From Chitinophagaceae bacterium UBA4857 (GTDB lineage Bacteria; Bacteroidota; Bacteroidia; Chitinophagales; Chitinophagaceae), in contig DHEF01000034.1 in the NCBI GenBank assembly GCA_002399735.1, positions 82,202 to 134,673 of the forward strand: DNA of 52,472 bases, in the 5' to 3' direction. Of the stretch, positions 17,001-25,731 are shown piece after piece; positions within the stretch are counted from its first letter, which is position 1; every line of letters begins with the position of its first letter. A program made the position numbers and the translations under genes. A model generated the notes under the pieces. It did not search any database. It saw nothing but the letters and a program-made list of their open reading frames with translations, and was not told the origin of the DNA.

Positions 17001-18583
17001 AGTGGATTGGTAAAACACGTCACTCCACTCCCGGTGTGGGTTTAATATCGCCACCGCCGCATCATGATATTTATTCTATTGAAGATTTAGCCCAATTAAT
17101 TTACGATTTAAAAAATGCAAATCGTAAAGCCCGTATAAATGTTAAACTGGTAAGTAAAGCAGGTGTTGGCACGATTGCTACCGGTGTTACCAAAGCAAAA
17201 GCCGATGTAGTGTTAATCGCAGGCTTTGATGGAGGCACAGGTGCATCACCCATGAGCTCTATTAAACATGCAGGTTTACCATGGGAGCTTGGTCTTGCCG
17301 AAACACACCAGACTCTTGTAAAAAATAAATTACGCAGCCGTGTTGTAGTACAAACTGATGGACAAATAAGAACAGGCCGTGATATTGTTATTGCCGCTTT
17401 ATTAGGTGCCGAAGAATGGGGCATTGCAACAGCGGCCTTGGTAGTAGAAGGTTGTATTTTAATGCGCAAATGCCATTTAAATACCTGCCCTGTTGGTGTA
17501 GCAACGCAAGATGCTGAATTAAGAAAACGTTTTACCGGTGATGCTGATTATGTGGTTAACTTCTTTAAGTTTATTACACAGGATTTACGTGAAATAATGG
17601 CGGAGCTTGGTTTCCGTACGGTGAATGAAATGATTGGCCAGGTAGATACTTTACAGGTAAGAGAAAATATTACACACTGGAAGTACAGCAAGTTAGACCT
17701 GTCGCCATTATTACATAAAGAAGAAGCTCCTGAATGGGTTGGCTTGTACAATACCGAAGCACAGGATCATGGTTTGGAAAATATTTTAGACTGGAAGTTT
17801 TTAGAAGCGGCGAAAACGGCATTAAGTAATAAAGAAAAAGTGAGAGCCGAATTTAATATCATTAATACAGACCGTGCAGCCGGTACTTTATTATCAAACG
17901 AGATAACAAAAATATATGGTGCCGAAGGATTACCGGAAGACACCATTCGTTTAAAATTAAAAGGCACAGCCGGACAGAGTTTAGGTGCTTTCAGCACCAA
18001 GGGTATTACGTTCGAACTGGAAGGTGATGCCAACGACTATTTTGGTAAAGGCTTAAGCGGTTCTACATTGATTGTTTACCCTGATAAAGAAGCAACCTTT
18101 AAACCCGAAGAAAATATTATTATTGGTAACACCGCATTTTATGGTGCTACGCAAGGTAATGCTTACATACGTGGTAAAGCCGGCGAACGTTTTGCGGTAC
18201 GTAATTCAGGAGCCAGTGTAGTGGTAGAAGGTATTGGCGACCATGGTTGCGAATACATGACCGGCGGTACCGTTGTAGTGTTAGGCGAAACGGGACCAAA
18301 CTTTGCCGCAGGTATGAGTGGTGGTATTGCTTACATATACGATGTAAACAACAGCTTTGCCAATAAGTGTAATATGGAAATGGTTGATCTTGATCCGGTA
18401 GATGAAGATGATAGCTGTACGTTAAAGTATATGATTAACCAGCATGCAATAAATACCAACAGTACAGTTGCAAAATTCATTTTAAGCGATTTTGAAAACC
18501 AAACGAAAAACTTTATCAAAGTATTTCCAAGAGACTACAAAAAGGTTTTACAAAGTCGTGCAGCGGTAACTGTAAATAAGTAG
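14069..18583 (+). CDS. gltB: Glutamate synthase, large subunit
   Basis: Ferredoxin- or NADPH-dependent glutamate synthase large chain, which makes two glutamates from glutamine and 2-oxoglutarate. The 1504 residues hold four domains. First is an N-terminal class II glutaminase whose nucleophile is Cys17 (DACGIGF), exposed after removal of a 16-residue propeptide. Then come the central domain, the FMN/synthase domain, in which a [3Fe-4S] cluster is bound by Cys1129, Cys1135 and Cys1140, and the C-terminal beta-helix. The ATG at 14069 is preferred over an in-frame TTG at 14063. gltD follows after a repeat-filled 388-bp spacer. Co-location with ilv genes supplies the amino donor for the transaminases. 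Confidence 0.96.
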   Translation: MVRATGLYDPSFEHDACGIGFVANIKGNKNHQTIADALTILENMEHRGACGSEVNTGDGAGIMIQIPHEFFFDECLKSGIPLPRFERYGVGMVFFPKELRLREECREIFVRAAEKLRLEVLCWRKVPVNKSEIGPTALSVEPEIEQVFIACPDHITNALEFERKLFVLRNYATHIINNTVKKDEIGFYLASLSYKTIVYKGQLTSNQVRNYFSDLTNKRVVSAFGLVHSRFATNTFPSWKLAQPFRYIAHNGEINTLQGNLNWLKTSEPGFETPYFSKEEMDMLLPLVTSNQSDSACLDNMIELLTLTGRSLPHVMMMLIPEAWDGNEDMDPVKKAFYEFHACLMEPWDGPASISFTDGKIIGATLDRNGLRPSRYCVTTDDRVIMASETGALPIDQKLIKEKGRLQPGKMFIVDMEQGRIISDQEVKETICSQKPYDEWLNKYKIRLNELPPPRIMFTHLEHDQVFKYQKAFGYSTEDLEQIVLPMAIDGKEPIGSMGTDTPLAILSDQPQHLSSYFKQLFAQVTNPPIDPIREKRVMSLVTFVGNNGSLLVEDELDCHVVGLKHPVLTNKELETLRSIDTGIFQAKTLQCYFLADGKPGNLKRGIERLCRYAEDAVRDGFEVLILQDRAIDSDHAPIPSLLATSAVHHHLIRKGLRGQVGIVVEAGDVWEVHHFACLLGFGATAINPYLALSSIRDMKESGKLQSALSEDDLKKNYIKAVNEGLLKVFSKMGISTLQSYQGAQIFEIIGISRSVVDAYFTGATSRIEGLGLDEIAKEALAKHFFAFSKKDIPVDRLPVGGIYQWKRKGEAHLFNPESIHLLQYATRMNDYSIFKKYTKSINDQQDRAITLRSLLDFKRNRPSISIDEVEPAENIYKRFATGAMSFGSISWEAHTTLAVAMNRLGGKSNTGEGGEDEQRYKPLANGDSMRSAIKQVASARFGVTSIYLTEADEIQIKMAQGAKPGEGGQLPGHKVDEWIGKTRHSTPGVGLISPPPHHDIYSIEDLAQLIYDLKNANRKARINVKLVSKAGVGTIATGVTKAKADVVLIAGFDGGTGASPMSSIKHAGLPWELGLAETHQTLVKNKLRSRVVVQTDGQIRTGRDIVIAALLGAEEWGIATAALVVEGCILMRKCHLNTCPVGVATQDAELRKRFTGDADYVVNFFKFITQDLREIMAELGFRTVNEMIGQVDTLQVRENITHWKYSKLDLSPLLHKEEAPEWVGLYNTEAQDHGLENILDWKFLEAAKTALSNKEKVRAEFNIINTDRAAGTLLSNEITKIYGAEGLPEDTIRLKLKGTAGQSLGAFSTKGITFELEGDANDYFGKGLSGSTLIVYPDKEATFKPEENIIIGNTAFYGATQGNAYIRGKAGERFAVRNSGASVVVEGIGDHGCEYMTGGTVVVLGETGPNFAAGMSGGIAYIYDVNNSFANKCNMEMVDLDPVDEDDSCTLKYMINQHAINTNSTVAKFILSDFENQTKNFIKVFPRDYKKVLQSRAAVTVNK

Positions 18584-18587
18584 TATA

Positions 18588-18605
18588 CCCCAACCCCTAA
18601 AGGGG
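18588..18605 (-). repeat. Inverted copy of the 18-nt CCCCTTTAGGGGTTGGGG repeat
   Basis: Exact reverse complement of 100-117, located 4 bp after the gltB stop codon. It may act as a weak 3'-end hairpin. Confidence 0.6.
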
Positions 18606-18639
18606 CTTGAGTGTATGAATGGGCATGATGATTTTTTTC

Positions 18640-18878
18640 AGTCATCGTCCAAGCCTTGCTTGAACTTTACTTGCGACGCTCCGTTCAACAGTAGTAATGC
18701 TATTGAGCAATGTGCAAGTCTCATTTTGCAATAGCAGGTTTACCGCATTGGGCATTAAGCCTGTTGAATAGCGAACAGAAAGTACAAGAGTGGCTCTCAT
18801 TCTTTCACTGAAAGAATGAATTGCGAACAATCACCTAATTGCAACAAAAGCTGATCAGAGAACTGAAGCTGGTAACAA
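18640..18878 (+). repeat. Dispersed palindromic element, copy R3
   Basis: Right end AAGCTGGTAACAAAA. The left end is degenerate. The left arm has TTGCGACGCTCCGTTCAACA and the right arm GTACAAGAGTGG. An internal palindrome CATTCTTTCACTGAAAGAATG is shared with copy R4 in inverted orientation (near 23439-23460). It occupies most of the gltB-gltD spacer. The remaining bases up to gltD are AT-rich direct repeats of the ACTTTTT type. Confidence 0.7.
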
Positions 18879-18971
18879 AAAATAAAAAGCTAACAAACTA
18901 AGAAGTTAAAAAAGAAGAGCAGGGGTAACAACACTTTTCATTTTTACTTTTTACTTTTTAATTAAATAAAA

Positions 18972-20474
18972 ATGGGCAAACCAACAGGATTTTTAGAATT
19001 CACCCGTGAAGCACCTGAAAAACAAAAGGTGCAGGAAAGATTACAACACTACAGTGAGTTTGTAAGCAGCTTTCCGGAAAATAAATTAAACGAGCAATCG
19101 GCCAGGTGCATGAATTGTGGTATTCCTTTTTGCCATAGTGGTTGTCCTTTGGGTAATGTAATACCTGAGTTTAATGATGCCGTGTATCATAAAAATTACG
19201 AGGAAGCTTATCACATACTGGCATCTACCAATAACTTCCCTGAGTTTACGGGTCGTATTTGTCCCGCACCCTGCGAGAGTGCATGTGTATTGGGTATTAA
19301 TCAGCCGCCTGTTGCTATTGAAGAAATTGAAAAACATATTATTGAAATAGCTTTTGAAAAAGGTTATGTAAAAGCAAAAAAACCAAACCTGCGTACAGGT
19401 AAAAAAGTAGCTGTAATTGGTAGCGGCCCGGCGGGATTGGCAGCAGCAGCACAATTAAATTATGCCGGTCATACGGTACATGTGTACGAACGTGATGATG
19501 CTGCCGGTGGTTTGTTACGTTATGGTATTCCTGATTTTAAATTAGATAAATGGGTTATTGACAGACGTATTGCATTACTGGAAGAAGAAGGTGTAACATT
19601 TCATTACCATGCAAATGTTGGTGTTAACATTAGCATTAATGATTTGTTGCGTGAAAACCACGCTATAGTAATGGCAGGTGGCAGTACTGCTCCGCGCAAT
19701 TTATTTATTCCCGGTCGTGAGTTAAATGGTGTGCATTTTGCAATGGACTTTTTAAAACAAAATAACAAACGTGTAGCGGGCAAAGATGTATTAGCCAACC
19801 CGCATATTGAAAGTAATATTTTACCACATGAGGTAATGGCAACCGACAAACATGTGGTTGTAATTGGTGGTGGCGATACGGGCAGTGATTGTGTAGGAAC
19901 GAGTAACCGTCATGGCGCAGCATCGGTAACACAGTTTGAGTTAATGCCAAAGCCTACTGTTGACCGCACCGACTACATGCCCTGGCCAACCTACCCCATG
20001 ATATTAAAAACCACTACATCACATGAAGAAGGTGCAACACGTGAGTGGGCCATAGGTACCAAAGAATTTATTGGTGATGCAGACGGGAAATTGAAAGCTT
20101 TAAAAATAGTTAACCTGCAATGGACAGCATCGAAAGATGGCCGCCCTGCACAGTTTACCGAAATACCCGGCAGCGAAAGAGAAATACCATGCGACCTTGC
20201 CTTGTTAGCGATGGGTTTTGTTCATCCACAACATGTAGGTTTTATTGAAGAGCTGGGCGTGGAATTGGATGCCCGTGGTAATGTAAAAGCAGGTGAAAAA
20301 ACGTTTAAAACCAATATTGCTAAAGTATTTGCAACAGGTGATATGCGCCGTGGGCAAAGCCTGGTAGTATGGGCCATAAGCGAAGGCCGTGAGTGCGCCA
20401 GAAAGGTAGATGAGTTTTTAATGGGTACTTCTATTTTAGAAACAAAAGAAGCGTCTATATTAGCTTCCTTTTAA
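18972..20474 (+). CDS. gltD: Glutamate synthase, small subunit
   Basis: Passes electrons from NAD(P)H through FAD and iron-sulfur clusters to GltB. The 500 residues include N-terminal cysteine motifs for two [4Fe-4S] clusters (CMNCGIPFCHSGCP and CPAPCESAC), an FAD-binding GSGPAGLAAAAQL segment near residue 145, a second dinucleotide fold GGGDTGSDCVG, and the terminal ATGDMRRGQSLVVWAI motif. It is separated from gltB by 388 bp of repeats, but the pair and orientation are conserved in many bacteria. The ATG at 18972 follows an AT-rich tract without a Shine-Dalgarno sequence. It ends at its own terminator and faces ppc. Confidence 0.96.
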   Translation: MGKPTGFLEFTREAPEKQKVQERLQHYSEFVSSFPENKLNEQSARCMNCGIPFCHSGCPLGNVIPEFNDAVYHKNYEEAYHILASTNNFPEFTGRICPAPCESACVLGINQPPVAIEEIEKHIIEIAFEKGYVKAKKPNLRTGKKVAVIGSGPAGLAAAAQLNYAGHTVHVYERDDAAGGLLRYGIPDFKLDKWVIDRRIALLEEEGVTFHYHANVGVNISINDLLRENHAIVMAGGSTAPRNLFIPGRELNGVHFAMDFLKQNNKRVAGKDVLANPHIESNILPHEVMATDKHVVVIGGGDTGSDCVGTSNRHGAASVTQFELMPKPTVDRTDYMPWPTYPMILKTTTSHEEGATREWAIGTKEFIGDADGKLKALKIVNLQWTASKDGRPAQFTEIPGSEREIPCDLALLAMGFVHPQHVGFIEELGVELDARGNVKAGEKTFKTNIAKVFATGDMRRGQSLVVWAISEGRECARKVDEFLMGTSILETKEASILASF

Positions 20475-20502
20475 TAAATGTTTTATTGAGTTTAAGTTGT
20501 GT

Positions 20503-20545
20503 AACAAAAACCTTCTGTCGTATGGCAGGAGGTTTTGTTTTTTTT
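20503..20545 (+). terminator. Terminator after gltD
   Basis: ACAAAAACCTTCTGTC pairs imperfectly with GGCAGGAGGTTTTGT around a short loop and is followed by a run of eight or more T. Confidence 0.8.
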
Positions 20546-20556
20546 AGATAAAAAAA

Positions 20557-20602
20557 ATTGCTTGCCAAAACCATGTTTTAAAACATGGTTTTGGCAAGCA
20601 AT
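20557..20602 (-). terminator. Perfect 46-bp palindrome, terminator of ppc
   Basis: Two exact 23-nt arms meet with no spacer at 20579/20580 (centre TGTTTTAAAACA). On the minus strand, reading out of ppc, the hairpin is followed by seven T (plus-strand A run 20551-20557), an ideal intrinsic terminator. On the plus strand there is no U-tract, and gltD has its own terminator just before. Confidence 0.8.
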
Positions 20603-20629
20603 AAAATATAAGTACTATAATATAATTAA

Positions 20630-23206
20630 CTACGCCGAGTTTCTTCCCGCATTAATAATACCAAACGAACAACGCATTACTAATTTCTCATACACATCTG
20701 CTATAGGTGTACGGGCTACCTGCTCTTCCATTTCACGTATACGGGTAAGTGCATATTGCTGTATAGTAACCAGCGGCATTACAATTTTTTCCCGCATTTG
20801 AATAGATAATCTGTCTACCGGATAATCGCCCATTAACTCCGTACGACCGGAAAGTTTAAAAATGTATTCTTTGGTTAGTAGATATTCCTGATAAATCATT
20901 TGCCATATTTCGCCGTACTCTTTATGTTTAGCCAAATAACTGGTTAAAGGGAAAAACGATTTTGACATAGCCATCTCACAGTTATCTAACAAGGTTTTAA
21001 AGAACAAAGAGTTTTTATATAAATCCATGATGGCCGGTAACTTTCCTTTTTCATCCATGGCCTTTAATGCTGTACCTACACCGAAGAAACCGGTAACGTT
21101 TTGTTTTAACTGACTCCACGAACCGGCATAAGGTATAGCCCGTAAGTCTTTTAATGAAATACCGGAAGCCTGGCCACGTTTTGCAGGGCGGCTACCAATA
21201 TTTGTTTCACCATAAAACCGCAACGGACTGGCATGTACCAGGTAAGCCGTTAAGTACGGATGATTTTTTAATTGCTTGTATGAGTCATAACTAATAGCAG
21301 ATAATTGTTCCAATAAAGATTCCTGGTCTTTATCCAATGTAACATCCTTATTAGAGAACAATGCATTGGATAAGCCGGCGTTTAACAATTGTCCAATATT
21401 ATAACCCGCCGAATCTACAGTACCAAAATTGGAACTAACGGTTTGCCCCTGTATGGTAAGTTGAATTTCTTTATTGGAAATGTTTTTTCCCATAGAGGCA
21501 TAAAAGCGGTGTGTTTTACCACCACCTCTTGATGGCGGGCCTCCCCTGCCATCAAAGAAAATAACATCTATATCGTACTTACGGGAAATAGCTGTTAATC
21601 TTTCCTTCGCTTTGTAAATACCCCAGTTAGCCATTAAGTAACCACCATCTTTTGTACCATCAGAAAAACCAAGCATGATGGTTTGAAAATTATCACGACG
21701 CTTTAGATGGTTGCGATAAGCTGGTGTATTGTATAATTTTTCCATTACGCCTGCAGCATTCTCCAGGTCATCAATGGTTTCAAATAAAGGAACAATGTCA
21801 GCTTCTATCTGTTCTTCCTGCCAGCCACCCAACTTAAATAACGTATATACTTCTATTGCATTTAAAGCACTGTTACATTGGCTTATAATGTAGCGGTTAC
21901 AACCATCTGCACCATTAAATTTCTGAATGGTTTTAATAGCATCCACACATTGTAACGTATCCTTGTGTACATCTTCGGTAAATACATCGGTAGTGATGGT
22001 ACTATTAACGTTTAATAAGGCAGCAATTTTTTCATCTTCTGAAAACTGCGGATAGTTACTATCTAACACCTCACTATTCTCTGCAATGCGATTAAACATA
22101 TTGCCATGTGTTACACTGTCCTGTCTTATATCCAACGATGCAAAGTGTAAACCAAAAATATCTATCTTATTAATCAGGCTTTCTACCAGGTGTAAAAACA
22201 ATCCATTATGCTGATGAATAATAATTTGTTTTACTTCTTCCAAAGTTTCAATTAATTCTTCTTTGGTTAACTGCGTTTTATAACCAGGTACAAAAAGATT
22301 ATTGTATAGTTTGGTTTCCAAATCAAATAACAAAGTTTCCAACCCCCGGAAGGTTAACCTGCGGCGCAGCTTACGCACATCCATGTAGTAACACTTTAAT
22401 ATACTGCCGCGTAATGCATCGGCAACTTTTAAGGTTATTTCTGTTGTTACAAAAGGGTTTCCATCTCTATCACCACCCGGCCAAAATCCCATTTGAAAAA
22501 TAGGGTTACTTCTGGTTACTGCATCCGGGAAACGTTTTTTTAACGAGGCTATAATATTACCACCCGCCTGATAAAATACATTCTCCATGTACCATATTAA
22601 ACTAACGGCCTCATCGTAAGGTGTGGGTTTTATTTTTTTCAAAAACGGTGTACGGCCTAATTGTTGTTGCAGTTCGTTTACCAAACTGGTTTTATTAGTA
22701 GCCAATGCCTTGGCCAAATCATTAATAATACCCAAAACCGGCCCCGGATAAAACTGTGTAGGATGGGCCGTTAATACCAAACGTACGGTAAACACTTTTA
22801 ACTGCTCAGCAAGGTCATCTTGCTTCCCCGCTTGTATTACTTCCGACTCTAAGTGTTTTAAGGTGCCAACGCCGTTTATATCATGCACTTTATTAAATGC
22901 AGCATCTTCCAGTGCATCAAATAACACAACCTGCCTTTCAGCGTATTGCACAAACCTGAAAAGCATATCCAGCTTTTCCTGCTCGGTCAAGGAGGCTGTT
23001 TGTTTACTAAAAAAATCATCAATAATACGAATAGGACTTAAGCCCTTCATATAACCTTCTTCGCAGTTACTGGATAGTAACGACAACAGAATACCTGTCT
23101 TTTCAATTTTATGAAAAGGTAATGATGTAAATAAACTATTATAAAGTTGAAACCTGATACCAACCTCATTTCTAAACTGCTCTAAAGCATTTACAAATTG
23201 ATCCAT
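20630..23206 (-). CDS. ppc: Phosphoenolpyruvate carboxylase
   Basis: Carboxylates phosphoenolpyruvate to oxaloacetate, feeding the TCA cycle and the aspartate/threonine branch. The 858 residues have the catalytic His148 (LTAHPTQ), GFWPGGDRDGNPF, a KDGGYLMANWG segment and the arginine/glycine loop GRGGPPSRGGGKTH. The chain ends in NAGRNSA, where most enzymes end in the strictly conserved MRNTG-type tail, so the C-terminal active-site contact differs. The protein is of the short Bacteroidota type. It converges on gltD across the two terminators. Upstream are about 170 bp of AT-rich spacer and then copy R4. Confidence 0.95.
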   Translation of the reverse strand: MDQFVNALEQFRNEVGIRFQLYNSLFTSLPFHKIEKTGILLSLLSSNCEEGYMKGLSPIRIIDDFFSKQTASLTEQEKLDMLFRFVQYAERQVVLFDALEDAAFNKVHDINGVGTLKHLESEVIQAGKQDDLAEQLKVFTVRLVLTAHPTQFYPGPVLGIINDLAKALATNKTSLVNELQQQLGRTPFLKKIKPTPYDEAVSLIWYMENVFYQAGGNIIASLKKRFPDAVTRSNPIFQMGFWPGGDRDGNPFVTTEITLKVADALRGSILKCYYMDVRKLRRRLTFRGLETLLFDLETKLYNNLFVPGYKTQLTKEELIETLEEVKQIIIHQHNGLFLHLVESLINKIDIFGLHFASLDIRQDSVTHGNMFNRIAENSEVLDSNYPQFSEDEKIAALLNVNSTITTDVFTEDVHKDTLQCVDAIKTIQKFNGADGCNRYIISQCNSALNAIEVYTLFKLGGWQEEQIEADIVPLFETIDDLENAAGVMEKLYNTPAYRNHLKRRDNFQTIMLGFSDGTKDGGYLMANWGIYKAKERLTAISRKYDIDVIFFDGRGGPPSRGGGKTHRFYASMGKNISNKEIQLTIQGQTVSSNFGTVDSAGYNIGQLLNAGLSNALFSNKDVTLDKDQESLLEQLSAISYDSYKQLKNHPYLTAYLVHASPLRFYGETNIGSRPAKRGQASGISLKDLRAIPYAGSWSQLKQNVTGFFGVGTALKAMDEKGKLPAIMDLYKNSLFFKTLLDNCEMAMSKSFFPLTSYLAKHKEYGEIWQMIYQEYLLTKEYIFKLSGRTELMGDYPVDRLSIQMREKIVMPLVTIQQYALTRIREMEEQVARTPIADVYEKLVMRCSFGIINAGRNSA

Positions 23207-23380
23207 AATTTTTTAATAATTATAACCGTAAATAATTAAGCAGCAAGCATCGTGTAAAGGCCTTGAAGATAAAACAATTTAATGATTTGAATGGGCAAGT
23301 AAAAAGTGAAAATAAAAAAGTAAAAAACAACTGTTAGTAATTAAGTCAATTGCTCAAACTATAAGTGAGTAATTTTTTTA

Positions 23381-23825
23381 TGCTACAGGCTGTATATCCC
23401 TGATCAGCTTTTGTTGCAATTAGGTGATTATTCGCAATTCATTCTTTCAGTGAAAGAATGAATGAGAGCCACTCTTGTACTTTCTGTTCGCTAATCAACA
23501 TCGTGTTGTATTGTCTTTTCCTATAGATAATAAGTAACTCCTATAGCAGGCGTTATCTCCCGTGGGTGCCAATGACAGATTTACAACAAGTTGATTTTTA
23601 ATACCATTTTCTGTCACTGTAGAATTGATTTTGGGACACCAAATAAACCAGTCGAAATGACGGAGTCCTACAATACCAACGACCTTCATCCCGAGCAAAG
23701 CGAGGTAACTCCTCAATAAAAAATTGTTACAAAAAGTAAGAATACTGCCGCATTGCTCAATAGAATTACTGGACGCACAAGTGAGTGACACAACAGACGA
23801 TGATAGTAGTAATGCAGCTGGTAAT
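23381..23825 (-). repeat. Dispersed palindromic element, copy R4, with nested insert
   Basis: Minus-oriented copy of about 445 bp. Its right-hand half (23750-23825, ending GTAATGCAGCTGG) is the best-preserved left arm of the family, and its left-hand half matches R3 in reverse, including the 20-nt palindrome near 23439-23460. The extra length is an inserted segment at about 23549-23716 that resembles the one in R8. The element abuts the rplQ terminator. Confidence 0.7.
23549..23716. repeat. Nested hairpin repeat inside R4
   Basis: It contains TCGAAATGACGGAGTCCTAC and CATCCCGAGCAAAGCGAGG followed by AACTCCTC, closely matching 40137-40200 in copy R8. The outer parts are complementary (GGCGTTATCTCCC against the GAGGTAACTCCTC end). 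It is a common class of Bacteroidota spacer repeat. Confidence 0.55.
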
Positions 23826-23832
23826 ATAAAAA

Positions 23833-23858
23833 AAAGCCCCTGCAAATGCAAGGGCTTT
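23833..23858 (-). terminator. Terminator after rplQ
   Basis: AAAGCCCCTGCA pairs with TGCAAGGGCTTT, one C/A mismatch, loop AA. On the minus strand it runs into the T run complementary to 23828-23832. It ends the infA-rplQ operon. Confidence 0.8.
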
Positions 23859-23879
23859 AGTACTGATATTAAACACTGG

Positions 23880-24398
23880 TTACTCAGCTGTTTTTTCTTC
23901 TTTAGCTTCTTCTGCAGGAGCAGTTGTAGCTTCAACAGGCGCAGCGGCTTCAGTAGCTTCTGCTTTCTTTTTAGCACCACCCGCACGACGCGTACGTTTA
24001 GTAGTAGCTTTTGCTTCGTCAGCAACTTTACCGTAAACCTCGTTAAAGTCAACTAACTCAATCATTGCTTTTTCGGCAGCGTCACCAGGACGGATACCTA
24101 ATTTAATGATACGAGTGTAACCACCAGGACGACCACCTACTTTTTCAGCAATTACATCAAAAAGTTCTTTGATAGCTTCTTTGTCCTGTAAGTAGCTGAA
24201 TACAACACGACGTTGGTGTGTAGTATTGTCTTTACCTTTTGTAATTAAAGGCTCAACAAATACACGTAATGCTTTAGCTTTTGCTAAAGTAGTTACAATA
24301 CGTTTGTGTTGAATAAGCTGGATAGCTAAGTTGCTCAATAAGGCTTCGCGGTGTGCTTTTTTGCGGCCTAAATTGTTGATTTTGTCTCCGTGACGCAT
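23880..24398 (-). CDS. rplQ: 50S ribosomal protein L17
   Basis: Large-subunit ribosomal protein near the exit tunnel. The first about 120 residues are canonical (MRHGDKINNLGRKKAHREALLSN), with the TGGYTRI-like segment GRPGGYTRIIKLG. The 172-residue chain has a C-terminal tail of about 45 residues rich in Lys, Ala and Glu that E. coli L17 (127 residues) lacks; such low-complexity tails are usual in Bacteroidota. Last gene of the operon, 168 bp downstream of rpoA, followed by a terminator. Confidence 0.97.
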   Translation of the reverse strand: MRHGDKINNLGRKKAHREALLSNLAIQLIQHKRIVTTLAKAKALRVFVEPLITKGKDNTTHQRRVVFSYLQDKEAIKELFDVIAEKVGGRPGGYTRIIKLGIRPGDAAEKAMIELVDFNEVYGKVADEAKATTKRTRRAGGAKKKAEATEAAAPVEATTAPAEEAKEEKTAE

Positions 24399-24430
24399 GA
24401 CGTTTTTAATTTGTCAATTAGTTAATTCGG

Positions 24431-24564
24431 CAATTTGCCAATTAACTGAATTATTGTTATAAAATTTCGGTTACACCGTGTCAGGAATTGTAACCTACTA
24501 TTACACTGGTTTGTAACTCACTTTCTTCATTGCCAAATTATCAAATTGACTAATTGGCAAATTG
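24431..24564. repeat. 14-nt inverted repeat framing the rpoA-rplQ spacer
   Basis: CAATTTGCCAATTA at 24431-24444 and its exact reverse complement at 24551-24564. Degenerate copies of the same motif surround both. It is transcribed inside the operon and could fold the whole spacer into a hairpin. Related AATTAGCAAATT motifs are near 28138-28167 and 31436-31475. Confidence 0.55.
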
Positions 24565-24566
24565 AA

Positions 24567-25568
24567 TTAAAGTTCGTCTTTATCTACACCTAACTTTTGT
24601 AAGTCCATGCCAAAGCCAAGGCCTCTTTCGCTTAATACTTGTTCAATTTCAGCTAAAGATTTTTGACCAAAGTTGCGGAACTTCATCAGGTCTTCCTGCT
24701 CGTACTGTACCAACTCGCTTAGTGAGTTAATTTTAGCTGCTTTTAAGCAGTTAAAGGCACGTACAGAAAGGTCAAGATCTTCTAAAGGAGTTTTCAATAC
24801 TTTACGTAATTGTAAAGTTTGCTCATCAACAAGATCTTCTTTTTTCTCTTCTTTGTTATCGAAGGTGATGTTCTCGTCGGTGATAATCATTAAGTGTTGA
24901 ATCAAAATTCTTGACGCTTGCTTAACTGCCTCTTCAGGATGAATAGTACCATCGGTAGATACTTCCATAATCAGTTTTTCAAAGTCAGTTCTTTGCTCCA
25001 CACGGGTATTTTCAATACTGTACTTTACATTCTTAATCGGCGTGTAAATAGCATCGATAGGAATATAACCGATTGGTGCATCTTTTACTTTGTTATCTTC
25101 TGCAGGAACATAACCACGGCCTTTGCCAATAGTTAATTCAATATCCATACGTGCAGATGAATCCAAAGTACAAATTAATAGCTCAGGGTTCATAATTTGG
25201 AAAGAGTGTGTACCATCGCCAATATCACCAGCTAAAAATTCAGTTTTATTTTTAAGTGACAAAACGATTTTTTCGTTTGCAACTTCGTGATCAACTACTT
25301 TCTTAAAACGTACTTGTTTTAAGTTTAAGAATATTTCCACCACGTCTTCGCTAATACCTTTCATGGTAGCAAATTCGTGATCTACACCCTCAATTTTTAC
25401 ACCTACAATGGCATAACCTTCTAACGAGCTTAATAATACACGACGTAGTGCATTACCAATAGTTACACCAAAGCCTGGCTCCAATGGACGAAACTCGAAC
25501 TGAGCTTCAAAATCGGTGGCCTTTTGCAGAATGATTTTATCAGGTTTCTGGAAATTTAAGATAGCCAT
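24567..25568 (-). CDS. rpoA: DNA-directed RNA polymerase, alpha subunit
   Basis: Dimerises to nucleate RNA polymerase assembly. The 333 residues hold the N-terminal domain (FRPLEPGFGVTIGNALRRVLLSS, about 28-50), the linker with KKEEKKEDLVDEQ, and the C-terminal domain (LDLSVRAFNCLKAAKINSL) that binds promoter UP elements and activators. The length is usual. It sits between rpsD and rplQ in the standard order, with spacers of 163 and 168 bp that are long for this operon and contain repeats. Confidence 0.98.
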   Translation of the reverse strand: MAILNFQKPDKIILQKATDFEAQFEFRPLEPGFGVTIGNALRRVLLSSLEGYAIVGVKIEGVDHEFATMKGISEDVVEIFLNLKQVRFKKVVDHEVANEKIVLSLKNKTEFLAGDIGDGTHSFQIMNPELLICTLDSSARMDIELTIGKGRGYVPAEDNKVKDAPIGYIPIDAIYTPIKNVKYSIENTRVEQRTDFEKLIMEVSTDGTIHPEEAVKQASRILIQHLMIITDENITFDNKEEKKEDLVDEQTLQLRKVLKTPLEDLDLSVRAFNCLKAAKINSLSELVQYEQEDLMKFRNFGQKSLAEIEQVLSERGLGFGMDLQKLGVDKDEL

Positions 25569-25731
25569 ATTTAATTTGTCTTTAGGTTTTTAATGATTGT
25601 GTTACCATAGCTGGCAGGAGTTTACACTCGTTTACCGGCCTACAGTAAATCTTTTCTAAGTTGTTATTGGGCTTTTGTTTAAAAGTTAACCAGGTTAAAC
25701 CAATTAACCATTAATTAATCACCTTTAACTA

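Noticed and set aside
23439..23460. CATTCTTTCAGTGAAAGAATG palindrome as a CRISPR repeat or operator
   Set aside because: Only two copies exist, both inside the dispersed element (R3 and R4) in inverted orientation, without spacers.
23495..24052. Long minus-strand frame of 185 codons overlapping rplQ
   Set aside because: It is out of frame with rplQ, low-complexity (Leu/Lys from the A-rich tail) and runs into repeat R4. Shadow of rplQ.
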